From Pseudoxanthomonas sp. Root630 (GTDB lineage Bacteria > Pseudomonadota > Gammaproteobacteria > Xanthomonadales > Xanthomonadaceae), in the NCBI RefSeq assembly GCF_001427585.1, contig NZ_LMGY01000017.1, positions 62,001 to 126,000 on the forward strand: DNA of 64,000 bases, read 5' to 3'. Made by a program: the position numbers and the translations under genes. This document shows, one piece after another, positions 50,268 through 58,813 of this stretch (its first letter is position 1; each line of letters starts with the position of its first letter). The notes beneath the pieces were generated by a model. The model worked only from the letters and a program-made list of their open reading frames with translations. It did not search any database and had not been told where the DNA came from.

Positions 50268-52139
50268 TCACTCGGTCGGCTGGTAGCGCAGGCTCAGGCC
50301 GTAGGTGCGGCCGGCCTGGTTGTACCAGGCGACGGTTTCGTACTCGCGGTCGAACACGTTGCCCACCTTCGCCTGCAACGTCCATGCCGGCGCGATGGCG
50401 TACTCCAGGCGCAGGTCCAGCGTGCTGTAACCGCCCAGGCGGTCGGTGTTGGCCAGGTTGTCGTAGCGTTCGCCCGCGGCGTTGAACGTCACGCCGGTGC
50501 GGAACGCACCGAACGCGCGGTCCACGTCGATACGCGCCGTGTTGCGCGGACGACGGGCCAGCAGGTTGTCGTAGTTGAAGCCGGCCGAACGGTTGCGCGG
50601 ATCGGTGTGGCTCAGCTGGGTGGCGATGTCGAAGCCGGCCAGCGCGAAGTCGACGGTGAACTCCGCGCCCCGGATGCGCGCTTCGTCGATGTTGTTGGGC
50701 AGGAAGATCGCCGCATCGTAGGAGATCAGCTGGTCCACCTTGTTCTGGTAGACGTTGAACGTCCAGTTCCAGGTATCCGCATACTGCGCGATGCCGAGGT
50801 TGACGCTCTCGGACTCTTCCGGCTCCAGCAGCGGATTGCTGTAGCCCGGGTAGTACAGGTCGTTGAAGCTCGGTGCCTTGAAGCCGGTGGCCACGCTGGC
50901 GGTCAGCTTCAGGCCGTTGCCGAAGCCGAACCCGTAGCCCAGGCTGCCGGTGGTGTGGTTGCCGAACTGCTCGTTGTCGTCGTTGCGGACGCTCGCCTGC
51001 AGCTGGTGCGCGCCGAAGCGGCCCTGGTATTCCACGAAGCCGGCCAGATTGTCGCGCTGGGTGACGTCGAAGGCGGTGGCGCTTTCCACCTTGTCGTCCT
51101 GCCAGTCGATGCCCGCGGTCAGCAACTGGTTGGCGGCCAGGGTGAAATCGCCCTGCGCCGACGCCACATAGCGGCGCGTCTCGAAGTAGCCGGACTGCAC
51201 GGCATCGTGGAAGTCGTCGGACTTGTCGTCGTTGCGGCCCAGGCTCAGCAGCAGGTCGAGCTTGTCGCTCGGCGCGTAACGCAGCTTGGTGCCCAGCACC
51301 TGCTGCACGGTTTCGGAGCGGTTGGTGAAGCTGCCGTCGAACTCGCTCTTGCCATCGGCGCGCAGCGCGTTGGCTTCCAGCGTCAGCGTATCGGTGAACG
51401 CGTAGCCACCGCGCAGGTTGGCCGAGGTGTTGCGGTAACCGTCGCGATCGGGCTCGTCGGTGAAGCAGCCTGCGCCGAAGTCGAACGGAATGCTCGGGTC
51501 GGGACCGCGTCCGCGGCAGGCGTTGAAGCCATCCGTACGCGCGTACGCCACGTCGGCGCCGAACCAGCCGCGGCCGACGCCGCCACCGATACCGGCACTG
51601 GCTTCGCGCGTGCTGTCGCTGCCCACGCCGATGCGGAAGTTCGGCCGCACCTTGCCGGTGTTGCGACGGGTGAAGACCTGGATCACGCCGCCGATCGCTT
51701 CGGAACCCCACAGGCTGGAACGTGGGCCGCGCACGATCTCGACACGATCGATCTGGTCGATCGGCAGGTCCTGCAGCGCGGGCAGGCCGGCGGTCGCCGA
51801 GCCCATGCGCACGCCATCCACGAGCACCAGCACGTGATCGGATTCGGCGCCGCGCAGGTTGAGCGTGGTGATCTTGCCTGCGCCGCCCTGGTTGGCGATC
51901 GAGATGCCGGCGCGGCCCTGCAGCAGTTCGCCCAGCGAACGCGCCTGGCTGCGCTGGATCGCCTCGCGACCGATCACCTGCGCCGGGACCAGGCTGTCTT
52001 CGACGGACACCTCGGTGCGCGTGCCCGAGACGACGATTTCGTCGAGGTTGGTGGCGTCCTGCGCCTGCGCGGCGATCGGCAGCGCCATCGCGACCGCGAG
52101 GGCCAGCAGGGAAGGGGAGGAAAAAGTACGGCTCTGCAT
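50268..52139 (-). CDS. btuB: TonB-dependent vitamin B12 receptor
   Basis: A 623-residue outer-membrane receptor. Signal peptide MQSRTFSSPSLLALAVAMALPIAAQA; TonB box LDEIVVSGT; plug motifs QGRAGISIANQGG, RGAESDHVLVLVDGVRMG and EIVRGPRSSLWGSEAIGGVIQVFTR; beta-barrel ending LSLRYQPTE. BtuB-type plug sequence plus a cobalamin riboswitch in the leader identify the ligand as cobalamin. The start at 52139 is preferred as the codon just after the riboswitch platform. Confidence 0.95.
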   Translation of the reverse strand: MQSRTFSSPSLLALAVAMALPIAAQAQDATNLDEIVVSGTRTEVSVEDSLVPAQVIGREAIQRSQARSLGELLQGRAGISIANQGGAGKITTLNLRGAESDHVLVLVDGVRMGSATAGLPALQDLPIDQIDRVEIVRGPRSSLWGSEAIGGVIQVFTRRNTGKVRPNFRIGVGSDSTREASAGIGGGVGRGWFGADVAYARTDGFNACRGRGPDPSIPFDFGAGCFTDEPDRDGYRNTSANLRGGYAFTDTLTLEANALRADGKSEFDGSFTNRSETVQQVLGTKLRYAPSDKLDLLLSLGRNDDKSDDFHDAVQSGYFETRRYVASAQGDFTLAANQLLTAGIDWQDDKVESATAFDVTQRDNLAGFVEYQGRFGAHQLQASVRNDDNEQFGNHTTGSLGYGFGFGNGLKLTASVATGFKAPSFNDLYYPGYSNPLLEPEESESVNLGIAQYADTWNWTFNVYQNKVDQLISYDAAIFLPNNIDEARIRGAEFTVDFALAGFDIATQLSHTDPRNRSAGFNYDNLLARRPRNTARIDVDRAFGAFRTGVTFNAAGERYDNLANTDRLGGYSTLDLRLEYAIAPAWTLQAKVGNVFDREYETVAWYNQAGRTYGLSLRYQPTE

Positions 52140-52148
52140 CGGAACAAC

Positions 52149-52195
52149 TCCATCGCGCGCCCCGCGCGCATTCTTCGGCGTGGAGTCGCGATGGA
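52149..52195 (-). promoter_or_regulatory. Expression-platform hairpin sequestering the btuB ribosome site
   Basis: CGCGATGGA (52187-52195) pairs perfectly with TCCATCGCG (52149-52157). On the minus strand the near arm ends at the GGAG Shine-Dalgarno site, 8-9 nt before the ATG, so folding would block translation. Confidence 0.65.
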
Positions 52196-52269
52196 AAGGG
52201 GTGCGGAGCGGACAGCGCAGGCGAAGCGGCGCGGCACGCCGCGACGCCCTCCGCATCGCAACCAGTGGA

Positions 52270-52460
52270 CTCCCAGGCCGGTCTCCGGGCTTGCGAACGA
52301 GTGCAGGGCACTCCGCCGTGGCGCCTTCCCATGCGTCGTGGACGCACAGTGGCCGATGCCGCGGCTTTCTTCGCCTACCGTTGCGGGGGCAGCGCCGGAA
52401 TGCCGCCGTGGGACGGGTCACCGGCTTCCCGTTTCAACCCGGCACGAGGCGCGGGTCACC
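52270..52460 (-). promoter_or_regulatory. Cobalamin riboswitch
   Basis: Minus-strand RNA shows the core in order: GGTG, TTGAAACGGGAAGCCGGTG, the GCTGCCCCCGCAACGGTA segment, GCCACTG, GGGAAGGCG and the terminal B12 box AGCCCGGAGACCGGCCTGG (about 52274-52291). It binds adenosylcobalamin or a related cobamide and turns off btuB. A -10-like TATACT lies at 52474-52479 on the minus strand. Confidence 0.93.
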
Positions 52461-52526
52461 TGAAAGCGCGCGCAGTATACGGGAAGCGGTCGCGGCGCCG
52501 TCAGGCCACGCGGCCGCGGCGTACGA

Positions 52527-52895
52527 TCAGTCGTCGCCGCGCGAGTCGAACAGGTTCAATGAAGGACCGGCGTCCTCTTCCTGCTCGGTATGGGTCGTCG
52601 TCACCGGGCCGGCGGCGGGGCGGCCACGCGGCGGGGGCAGCAGGGCCGCGGCCGCATCGTACGCCACCAGCAGTTCGCCGCGGCGTGCTTCGGGCAACTG
52701 CTGCCAATGGCAGTCCAGCAGTGCGCCTTCCAGCGCGTACAGCAGGTTGAGGCTGGGGCGGAACCCGGCACGCTTGACCCGGATGAAGGCCTCCACCGCG
52801 CCCACCGACTCCAGATCCTCCTGCGTGCGCAGGCCGACCTGGCGAAGCCAGGCGGCGGACTTGGGGCCGATGTTGCGCAGCTTGGTGCCTGTCAT
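52527..52895 (-). CDS. TfoX C-terminal domain protein
   Basis: A 122-residue protein whose first 80 residues match the TfoX/Sxy C-terminal domain (TKLRNIGPKSAAWLRQVGLRTQEDLESVGAVEAFIRVK), a helix-hairpin-helix-like fold. The TfoX N-terminal half is absent, and a low-complexity Pro/Thr/Glu tail is present. Full TfoX regulates competence; what the single domain does is unknown. Its start overlaps the msrC stop by 4 bp. Confidence 0.82.
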   Translation of the reverse strand: MTGTKLRNIGPKSAAWLRQVGLRTQEDLESVGAVEAFIRVKRAGFRPSLNLLYALEGALLDCHWQQLPEARRGELLVAYDAAAALLPPPRGRPAAGPVTTTHTEQEEDAGPSLNLFDSRGDD

Positions 52896-53377
52896 GTCAG
52901 CGAATCCAGGAAAATGGCGGCGATGCGTTCCATGCCTTCCTGGTCGTCCGCATCGAACCGGGCCAGGCGGGGGCTGTCCAGGTCGAGTACGCCGACGAGT
53001 TCGCCCCCTTTCACCAGCGGGACCACCAGTTCCGAGCGCGATGCGGAATCGCAGGCGATGTGGCCCGGGAAGGCCTCCACATCGTCCACGCGCTGGGTCT
53101 GGCGGTTGCGTGCGGCGGCTCCGCAGACCCCCTTGTCCAACGGGATCCGCACGCAGGCTGGTAAGCCTTGGAACGGACCGACCACCAATTCCCGGCCATC
53201 GAAGAAATAGAAGCCCACCCAGTTGAAGTCGGGCAGGGCGTGGTAGATCAGTGCGGCCAGGTTGGCGGCATTGGCGATCCGGTCCGGTTCGCCGGCCAGC
53301 AGGGCGCGGGCCTGGTCGGCCAGCTGCGCGTATTGTTCCGGCTTGCTGCCGGTGAGCGTTTGGGAGGCGAATGACAT
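52892..53377 (-). CDS. msrC: Free methionine-(R)-sulfoxide reductase (GAF domain)
   Basis: A 161-residue GAF-domain enzyme that reduces free methionine-R-sulfoxide. The catalytic cysteines are in ACVRIPLDKGVCGAAARN and in HIACDSASRSELVVP, as in the E. coli enzyme. GFYFFDGRELVVGPFQG is the family motif. It is the upstream gene of a two-gene operon with the TfoX-domain protein. Confidence 0.92.
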   Translation of the reverse strand: MSFASQTLTGSKPEQYAQLADQARALLAGEPDRIANAANLAALIYHALPDFNWVGFYFFDGRELVVGPFQGLPACVRIPLDKGVCGAAARNRQTQRVDDVEAFPGHIACDSASRSELVVPLVKGGELVGVLDLDSPRLARFDADDQEGMERIAAIFLDSLT

Positions 53378-53416
53378 GCGGTCGATTCTACCCCCGGCCC
53401 CTCAGGGCGGCCCGAT

Positions 53417-54184
53417 ATGATGCATTCCAGCGGCGGACCTGACGGGGAACAGGCGGGCATGAAGGCAGGCGATGACGAGGCCGGATGGCGCGGCCACGGG
53501 GTGACGCGACTGGAAGCGTTCGTGGATGCGGCGTTCGCGTTCGCGGTGACTCTGCTCGTGATTTCGGTGGACCGCATCCCGGACAGCATCGGCGCGCTGT
53601 TGCAGGCGCTGAAGAACGTGCCGGCGTTCGCCGCGAGCTTCGCGATGGTGGCGATGTTCTGGTACGCGCACGTGCGCTGGAGCCGACGCTACCGCCTCGG
53701 CAGCGTGCCGGCCACGTTGCTCAGCCTGCTGCTGGTGTTCCTCGTGCTGGTCTATGTCTATCCGTTGCGCCTGCTGCTGGGCACGTTCTTCGCCTGGATC
53801 ACCGGCGGCTGGTTGCCGATGCCGTTGAACGACGCCAACGGTCCGGGTCCGCTCGCCTTCATGTTCACCTTCTACGGGCTGGCGTTCGCGTCGATGTCGG
53901 CCTGCATCGGCGGCCTGTACGCCCTGGCCTGGCGCGCGCGCGCGCGTCTGGGATTGGATGGCGACGCTGCCGCGAACGCCGCGGGCGAGTTCGCTTCGCA
54001 TGCGTATTTCGTCCTGGTCGGGCTGCTGTCGGTGCTGATCGCCAGCCTGCTGACCGCGGATTCGCGCGCCTGGCAGGTCGCGCTGCCGGGCAGCGTGTAC
54101 TTCCTGCTCTCGTTCACCGGCCTGCTCCACGTGGCGGGACAGCGTTGGGGCGCGCGCCGCTGGCCGGCACGCGCGGAGGACTGA
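53417..54184 (+). CDS. TMEM175 / DUF1211-like membrane protein
   Basis: A 255-residue protein with about six hydrophobic helices. The first, VTRLEAFVDAAFAFAVTLLVISV, resembles the FSDGVFAIAITLLV filter helix of bacterial TMEM175 potassium channels, with the conserved Ser replaced by Val; FWYAHVRWSRRYR follows. Only one filter-like helix is visible, as in many half-size relatives. Ion transport is inferred, not shown. bioD begins 4 bp after its stop. Confidence 0.7.
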   Translation: MMHSSGGPDGEQAGMKAGDDEAGWRGHGVTRLEAFVDAAFAFAVTLLVISVDRIPDSIGALLQALKNVPAFAASFAMVAMFWYAHVRWSRRYRLGSVPATLLSLLLVFLVLVYVYPLRLLLGTFFAWITGGWLPMPLNDANGPGPLAFMFTFYGLAFASMSACIGGLYALAWRARARLGLDGDAAANAAGEFASHAYFVLVGLLSVLIASLLTADSRAWQVALPGSVYFLLSFTGLLHVAGQRWGARRWPARAED

Positions 54185-54188
54185 CGCG

Positions 54189-54854
54189 ATGGACAGGCTG
54201 TTCGTCACCGGTACCGACACCGGCGTAGGCAAGACCGTCGCCAGCGCCGCACTGCTGCACGCATTCCGCGCGCGCGGAATGCGTGCGGTGGGCATGAAGC
54301 CGGTCGCCAGCGGCTGCGAGCGCACGCCCGAGGGCTGGCGCAACGACGATGCGCTGGCGCTGCAGGCGGCCAGCGATCCGGTACCGCCGTACGACGACCT
54401 CAACCCCTACGCCCTGCCTGCGCCGCTGGCACCGGAGATCGCCGCGCGCGATGCGGGCGTGGACGTGCAACTGGGTGTGCTGGTCTCGGCGTTCGAGCGC
54501 CTGCATCCGCTGGCCGACATGGTGCTGGTGGAAGGCGTCGGCGGGTGGGCCGCACCGTTGACGGCCACGCTGGACCAGCGGCATCTGGTCGAACAGCTGC
54601 GCCTGCCGGTGGTGCTGGTGGTCGGCATGCGCCTGGGTTGCATCAACCATGCGCGGCTCAGCGCGCGTGCGATCCAGGACGACGGCGCGCGGCTGGTGGG
54701 CTGGATCGCGAACGAAGTCGACCCCGACATGGCGCGCCGCGACGAAAACTTCGCCCTGCTCTCGGCGCGCATGCCCGTGCCGTGCTGGGGGCGGTTGCCG
54801 CATGCGCCGGGCGCGCAGGCCCGGGCGCTGGCCAGCTCCCTTTCGCTGCCCTGA
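54189..54854 (+). CDS. bioD: Dethiobiotin synthetase
   Basis: A 221-residue ATP-dependent carboxylase of biotin synthesis. The P-loop GTDTGVGKT begins at residue 8; KPVASGCE binds substrate and VEGVGGWAAPL is the switch region. The cytoplasmic enzyme makes dethiobiotin from diaminopelargonate and CO2. The other bio genes are not in the window. Confidence 0.95.
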   Translation: MDRLFVTGTDTGVGKTVASAALLHAFRARGMRAVGMKPVASGCERTPEGWRNDDALALQAASDPVPPYDDLNPYALPAPLAPEIAARDAGVDVQLGVLVSAFERLHPLADMVLVEGVGGWAAPLTATLDQRHLVEQLRLPVVLVVGMRLGCINHARLSARAIQDDGARLVGWIANEVDPDMARRDENFALLSARMPVPCWGRLPHAPGAQARALASSLSLP

Positions 54855-54862
54855 TCGCGGGC

Positions 54863-54896
54863 AATAAAAAACCCGGCAGCGTGGGGGCTGCCGGGT
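54863..54896 (-). terminator. Terminator of the phasin gene
   Basis: Stem ACCCGGCAGC / GCTGCCGGGT (54871-54880, 54887-54896) followed on the minus strand by TTTTTATT. It may also stop bioD transcription from the other side. Confidence 0.85.
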
Positions 54897-54948
54897 CGGG
54901 TTTGCGCGGAGGGAGGGGAGGGCCGCGCAATAACCGGTTGAAGCGGGC

Positions 54949-55341
54949 TTACTTGGCCTTCGCAGCCTTGGTCGCCTTGGCCACGGAGGCCTGGACGCTG
55001 TCGGTCGCGGTTTCGAACTGGGTCTTCACCAGCTGGCCGAAGGCCTCACCGGTCTTCAGGCTCAGGCCGAACACTTCCTGGCTGGCGGCGACGACGCGCT
55101 CGGCGTTGTCCTTGGCGACCTGCAGGCCCTTCGGCCACAGGGTCTTGTAACCGTCGAGGTCACGGGTCTCGGCCAGCTCGCCGAAGAAGGCGGTGGTGGC
55201 GTCGACGTTCTTTTCGAAGGTCTTCAGCTGCACGCCGAACACCGTCTCGGCACTTTCCAGGGCCAGGCGGTTCGCACGGGCCGCAGCGGCCGCGAACTGG
55301 TGCGTGAACTGGCTGAAGCTTTCGTTGAATTGCGTGGTCAT
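54949..55341 (-). CDS. Phasin-family protein
   Basis: A 130-residue, nearly all-helical amphipathic protein (MTTQFNESFSQFTHQFAAAAARANRLALESAE ...) ending in a Lys/Ala-rich tail (ASVAKATKAAKAK) of the phasin-2 type. Phasins coat polyhydroxyalkanoate granules. The Lys-rich tail could bind DNA, as in PhaF-like proteins. No PHA synthase gene is in the window, so its role here is inferred from the family. Confidence 0.88.
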   Translation of the reverse strand: MTTQFNESFSQFTHQFAAAAARANRLALESAETVFGVQLKTFEKNVDATTAFFGELAETRDLDGYKTLWPKGLQVAKDNAERVVAASQEVFGLSLKTGEAFGQLVKTQFETATDSVQASVAKATKAAKAK

Positions 55342-55496
55342 GGCGTGCTCCTAAAAGGGGATTTCCATCTGTTGCGACGCAGCATAGAGGGATCCATGTT
55401 GCAGTGCAATAACCGGCGTATGGAAATCCGACGAACGGTCAGGAGCCGTTAAAAATCAAACGCTTGTATGGGTGGCCTGAAACCGGTTCCCGTCCC

Positions 55497-55853
55497 TCAG
55501 GCGCCGCTGTAGCGGGAGCCGGACGTGCAGGTTTCATGCACCACGACGGCGCTCAGCAGTGGCAGCACCGGCTTGGCCTGGTCCCAGACCCACTTGGCCA
55601 GGTGCTCGCTGGTGGGATTGTCCAGGCCCGGGATGTCGTTGAGGTAATGGTGATCCAGCCGGTCGTAGATCGGCTTGAAGGCCGCTTTCACGTCGGCGAA
55701 GTCCATCACCCACCCGGCCTGCGGGTCGATCGGCCCGGACAGGTGCAGCTCGATGCGGAACGAATGGCCATGCAGGCGCGCGCACTTGTGGCCGTCCGGC
55801 ACGTGCGGCAGCCGGTGCGCGGCTTCGACGGTGAAGACCTTGAAGATGTCCAT
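55497..55853 (-). CDS. queD: 6-carboxytetrahydropterin synthase
   Basis: A 118-residue enzyme of queuosine/7-deazapurine synthesis. The zinc ligands and catalytic residues are in AAHRL, the [11 protein letters not shown] motif (Cys and two His) and [19 protein letters not shown] is the C-terminal active-site motif. The 155 bp upstream of the divergent-side phasin hold no further gene. rhlE starts further upstream on the same strand after a 63-bp gap. Confidence 0.95.
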   Translation of the reverse strand: MDIFKVFTVEAAHRLPHVPDGHKCARLHGHSFRIELHLSGPIDPQAGWVMDFADVKAAFKPIYDRLDHHYLNDIPGLDNPTSEHLAKWVWDQAKPVLPLLSAVVVHETCTSGSRYSGA

Positions 55854-55916
55854 GCGACGGTTCCTGGAGCGTGGAAGCGCGCGGCACCGGCGAAGGTGCC
55901 GCGCGCAGGGTGCGGC

Positions 55917-57275
55917 TTAGCGGGCCGGGCGCGACTGGCCCTGGCGGGCGCCACCGGGGCGGCCGTCGCGGCGCTGGCCGCCATGCTTCTTCGGGCCGGC
56001 GTGCGCGTGGCGCGGCGCATCGCCGTGCGGGCGACGCGCGTGCTTTTGCGGGCCGTTGCGGCGCGGGGTGCGCTCGCCACCCGGCAGGTCAGCCTTGCCC
56101 GGCGCGCTGTTGCCCCAGCGGATCGGCGTCTGCGGTTCGAAGCCCGGCACGTCGCGCAGGTCCATGTCGCGGTTGAGCAGGCGGACGATGGCGCGCAGGT
56201 ACTTGGCTTCGTCCTGCGCCACCAGCGAGATCGCCTGGCCGGTCGAACCGTTGCGGCCGGTGCGGCCGATGCGGTGCACGTAGTCCTCGGCCACCATCGG
56301 CAGGTCGAAGTTGATCACCTGCGGCAGCTGGTCGATGTCGATGCCGCGCGCAGCGATATCCGTGGCGACCAGGACGTTGATCCGGCCGGCCTTGAAGTCG
56401 CTGAGCGCGCGCTGGCGGGCGCCCTGCGACTTGTTGCCGTGGATCGCCGCGGTCTTGATGCCGCTCTTCTCCAGGAACGTCGCCAGCTTGTCGCTGCCGT
56501 GCTTCGTGCGGGCGAACACCAGCGTCTGCAGGCGGCTGTCCTGCGCCAGCAGGTGCAGCAGCAGATCGCGCTTGCGGCTGCCGTCGACCGGGTGCACGCG
56601 ATGGCTGATGGTTTCGGCCACCGTGTTCTTCGGCGTGACCTGGATCTGCTTCGGATCGTGCATGAACTCCAGCGCCAGCTCGCGGATCGGATCGGCGAAG
56701 GTCGCGGAGAACAGCATGGTCTGGCGGTTCTGGCGGGGCAGCTTGGCCAGGATGCGCTTGATCGACGGCAGGAAGCCCATGTCGAGCATGCGGTCGGCTT
56801 CGTCCAGCACCAGGATCTCGATGCCCGACAGGTCCACGCTGCGGCGCTCGAGGTGGTCGATCAGGCGGCCCGGGCAGGCGATCACCAGGTCCACGCCACG
56901 GCGCAGCGCGTCCAGCTGGTTGCCCATGCCGACGCCGCCGTAGATGGTGGTGCTGGGAATGCGCAGGTACTTGCCATAGCCACGCAGGCTGTCGTGCACC
57001 TGCACGGCCAACTCGCGGGTGGGCGTCAGCACCAGGGCGCGCGGCTTGCGCGGGCCGCCGCGCTGCACTTCCTGCGGGGTGGTGGCCAGGTACTGGATCA
57101 GCGGCAGGCCGAACGCGGCGGTCTTGCCGGTGCCGGTCTGGGCGCCGGCCAACAGGTCGTGGCCGGCCAGGGCCAGCGGGATGGCCTGTTCCTGGATGGG
57201 GGTGGGCTGGGTGTAGCCCTGTTCGTCCAGCGCGCGCAGCAGGGCGGGCGCCAGGCCCAAGGTTTCAAACGTCAT
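55917..57275 (-). CDS. rhlE: DEAD-box RNA helicase, RhlE type
   Basis: A 452-residue ATP-dependent RNA helicase: Q motif TQPTPIQEQAIPLAL, AQTGTGKT, PTRELAVQ, DEADRMLDMGF, SAT, and HRIGRTGR. The C-terminal 80 residues are a disordered tail of Arg, Gly, Pro and His (KHARRPHGDAPRHAHAGPKKHGG...), usual for RhlE proteins in RNA binding. It probably helps ribosome assembly and RNA turnover at low temperature. Its 5' region is about 400 bp long before the next gene. Confidence 0.94.
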   Translation of the reverse strand: MTFETLGLAPALLRALDEQGYTQPTPIQEQAIPLALAGHDLLAGAQTGTGKTAAFGLPLIQYLATTPQEVQRGGPRKPRALVLTPTRELAVQVHDSLRGYGKYLRIPSTTIYGGVGMGNQLDALRRGVDLVIACPGRLIDHLERRSVDLSGIEILVLDEADRMLDMGFLPSIKRILAKLPRQNRQTMLFSATFADPIRELALEFMHDPKQIQVTPKNTVAETISHRVHPVDGSRKRDLLLHLLAQDSRLQTLVFARTKHGSDKLATFLEKSGIKTAAIHGNKSQGARQRALSDFKAGRINVLVATDIAARGIDIDQLPQVINFDLPMVAEDYVHRIGRTGRNGSTGQAISLVAQDEAKYLRAIVRLLNRDMDLRDVPGFEPQTPIRWGNSAPGKADLPGGERTPRRNGPQKHARRPHGDAPRHAHAGPKKHGGQRRDGRPGGARQGQSRPAR

Positions 57276-57675
57276 TGTCTAAGCTCCAAAGCCGGTCGGC
57301 CGGACGCGCGCGCAACGCCGGCACAGAGGCGTGCGGCGGCATGGAACGCGCGGAATGCGGCAAGACCGTGACTCGAAGCGTTCCCTGAAACCGCGCTGCG
57401 AGAAGGGGTGCGGAGGCGCCAAAACGGCGCTACCGAGCTTGCGCAACGAAAGAAGTCGGAGCGGGGCGGGCGCGGGAATTCGCGTGGAATTCCCTGCGCC
57501 GGCGGACCATCGGGGAAACGAACGGCCGCAGGCAAGCGGCGCGCACTGTACCCGAATCCGCGCCTGAATGGGGGAACCCAGGCTGAAAGGGCGCGCTGCG
57601 ACCGATTGTCGCAGTACGGAAATCAAGGGCTTGCGGGCGTATCATGGCCCGTGAAGACCCACGTAGCCGACCGCC
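57276..57675. other. Intergenic region between divergent rhlE and fnr-type genes
   Basis: About 400 bp without a supported gene. It contains a perfect inverted repeat GGGAATTC-GCGTG-GAATTCCC (57474-57494) and GC-rich leader sequence. A -10-like TATCAT (57640-57645) lies ahead of the fnr-type gene but no good -35 was found. Long leaders are common for DEAD-box helicase genes. Confidence 0.6.
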
Positions 57676-58443
57676 ATGAGCCTTCGCATCCTCCGCCAGA
57701 ACGACGCCCCGGTGCCCGGTACAACGGCCGGCGACGCCGTGGCCTGCCAGGCCGCGCGCGGCTGCAGCGGCTGCCTGGTCAGGCACCTGGCCGTCTGTGC
57801 GGCACTGCCGGTGCAGAAAGCCCACGCGATGGAATCGCTGGCCGACGACGTGAGGCTGGTGGCCGGTGAAGCGCTGGTGCGTGAAGGCGAGCCCCGCCGT
57901 GGCGTGTTCACGGTGACCAAGGGCGCCTTGCGCCGGATCCGCCTGCTGGCCGACGGCCGTCGACTGGTGGCCGGCTTCCTGATGCCGGGCGATTTCATCG
58001 GCTTCAGCGGCACCTCGCATTACAAGCACACCATCGAGTCGATCACCGACAGCACCCTGTGCGAGTTCTCGATGGCCGACATGCGCAGCTTGTGCAACGA
58101 CCATCCCGAGCTGGAGCGCGAACTGCTCGAGCGCGCCTGCGTGGAGCTGGACGCCACGCGCGGCAACCTGATGTCGCTCGCGCGCCTGAACCCGATGGAG
58201 CGGCTGGCCGGCTTCCTCGTCGACATGGCGCAGCGCCGCCGTCGCCAAGGCCAGGACGACACCGAAGTGATCCTGCCGATGACGCGCACCGACATCGCCG
58301 ACTACCTGGGCCTGACCGTGGAAACCGTCAGCCGCAGCTTCACCCGCCTGCGCCAGGAAGGCAGCATCGCCACCGACGACCCGCACCACGTGCGCCTGCT
58401 CAACCGCGCGCGCCTGGACGCATTGGCCGAAGCGCGGGGCTGA
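57676..58443 (+). CDS. FNR/ANR-type oxygen-sensing regulator
   Basis: A 255-residue Crp/FNR-family regulator. N-terminal cysteines Cys24, Cys30, Cys33 and Cys41, plus Cys129 in STLCEFS (the E. coli Cys122 position), could hold a [4Fe-4S] cluster. The recognition helix LTVETVSRSFTRL has the Glu-xx-Ser-Arg set of FNR, so it should bind TTGAT-N4-ATCAA. The Cys30-x2-Cys33-x7-Cys41 spacing differs from the usual C-x2-C-x5-C. Convergent with cydC; its last 29 codons take part in the tandem duplication. Confidence 0.88.
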   Translation: MSLRILRQNDAPVPGTTAGDAVACQAARGCSGCLVRHLAVCAALPVQKAHAMESLADDVRLVAGEALVREGEPRRGVFTVTKGALRRIRLLADGRRLVAGFLMPGDFIGFSGTSHYKHTIESITDSTLCEFSMADMRSLCNDHPELERELLERACVELDATRGNLMSLARLNPMERLAGFLVDMAQRRRRQGQDDTEVILPMTRTDIADYLGLTVETVSRSFTRLRQEGSIATDDPHHVRLLNRARLDALAEARG

Positions 58444-58471
58444 CCGTCCCGGGATTCGTGGGATCCCCGCT

Positions 58472-58538
58472 TGTGGGAGCGACGTAAGTCGCGAAAGTCC
58501 GCCAGTAAAGCTTCATCGCGACTTACGTCGCTCCCACA
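58472..58538. repeat. TGTGGGAGCGACGTAAGTCG hairpin, copy 1
   Basis: Arms 58472-58494 and 58516-58538 are perfectly complementary (23 bp) around a 21-nt loop. The sequence GTGGGAGCGACGTAAGTCGC is a common intergenic palindrome in xanthomonads and pseudomonads and acts here as a likely bidirectional stop. Confidence 0.8.
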
Positions 58539-58734
58539 CCCCAGTGCGCCTCACTCCCGCACCCGCTTCCCACCCCGCAACCGATAAGCGCCTCCGCCAC
58601 GCCATCCGAGCGTCGCATGAGGAAGGCAACATCGCCCGACGACCCGCACCATGTGCGCCTGCTCAACCGTGCGCGCCTGGACGCGTTGGCCGAAGCGCGG
58701 GGCTGTCCGTCCCGGGATTCGTGGGATCCCCGCT

Positions 58735-58801
58735 TGTGGGAGCGACGTAAGTCGCGAAAGTCCGCCAGTAGAGCTTCATCGCGACTTACGTCGCTCCCAC
58801 A
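58735..58801. repeat. TGTGGGAGCGACGTAAGTCG hairpin, copy 2
   Basis: Arms 58735-58757 and 58779-58801, again 23 bp perfect; the loop differs from copy 1 at one base (TAGAG for TAAAG). Both stems intact while the flanks have drifted. Confidence 0.8.
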
Positions 58802-58813
58802 CCCCAGTGCGCC

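Noticed and set aside
58544..58750. A short open frame in the fnr-cydC gap that ends like the regulator
   Set aside because: It is created by the duplicated 3' end of the regulator gene and lacks a ribosome site.
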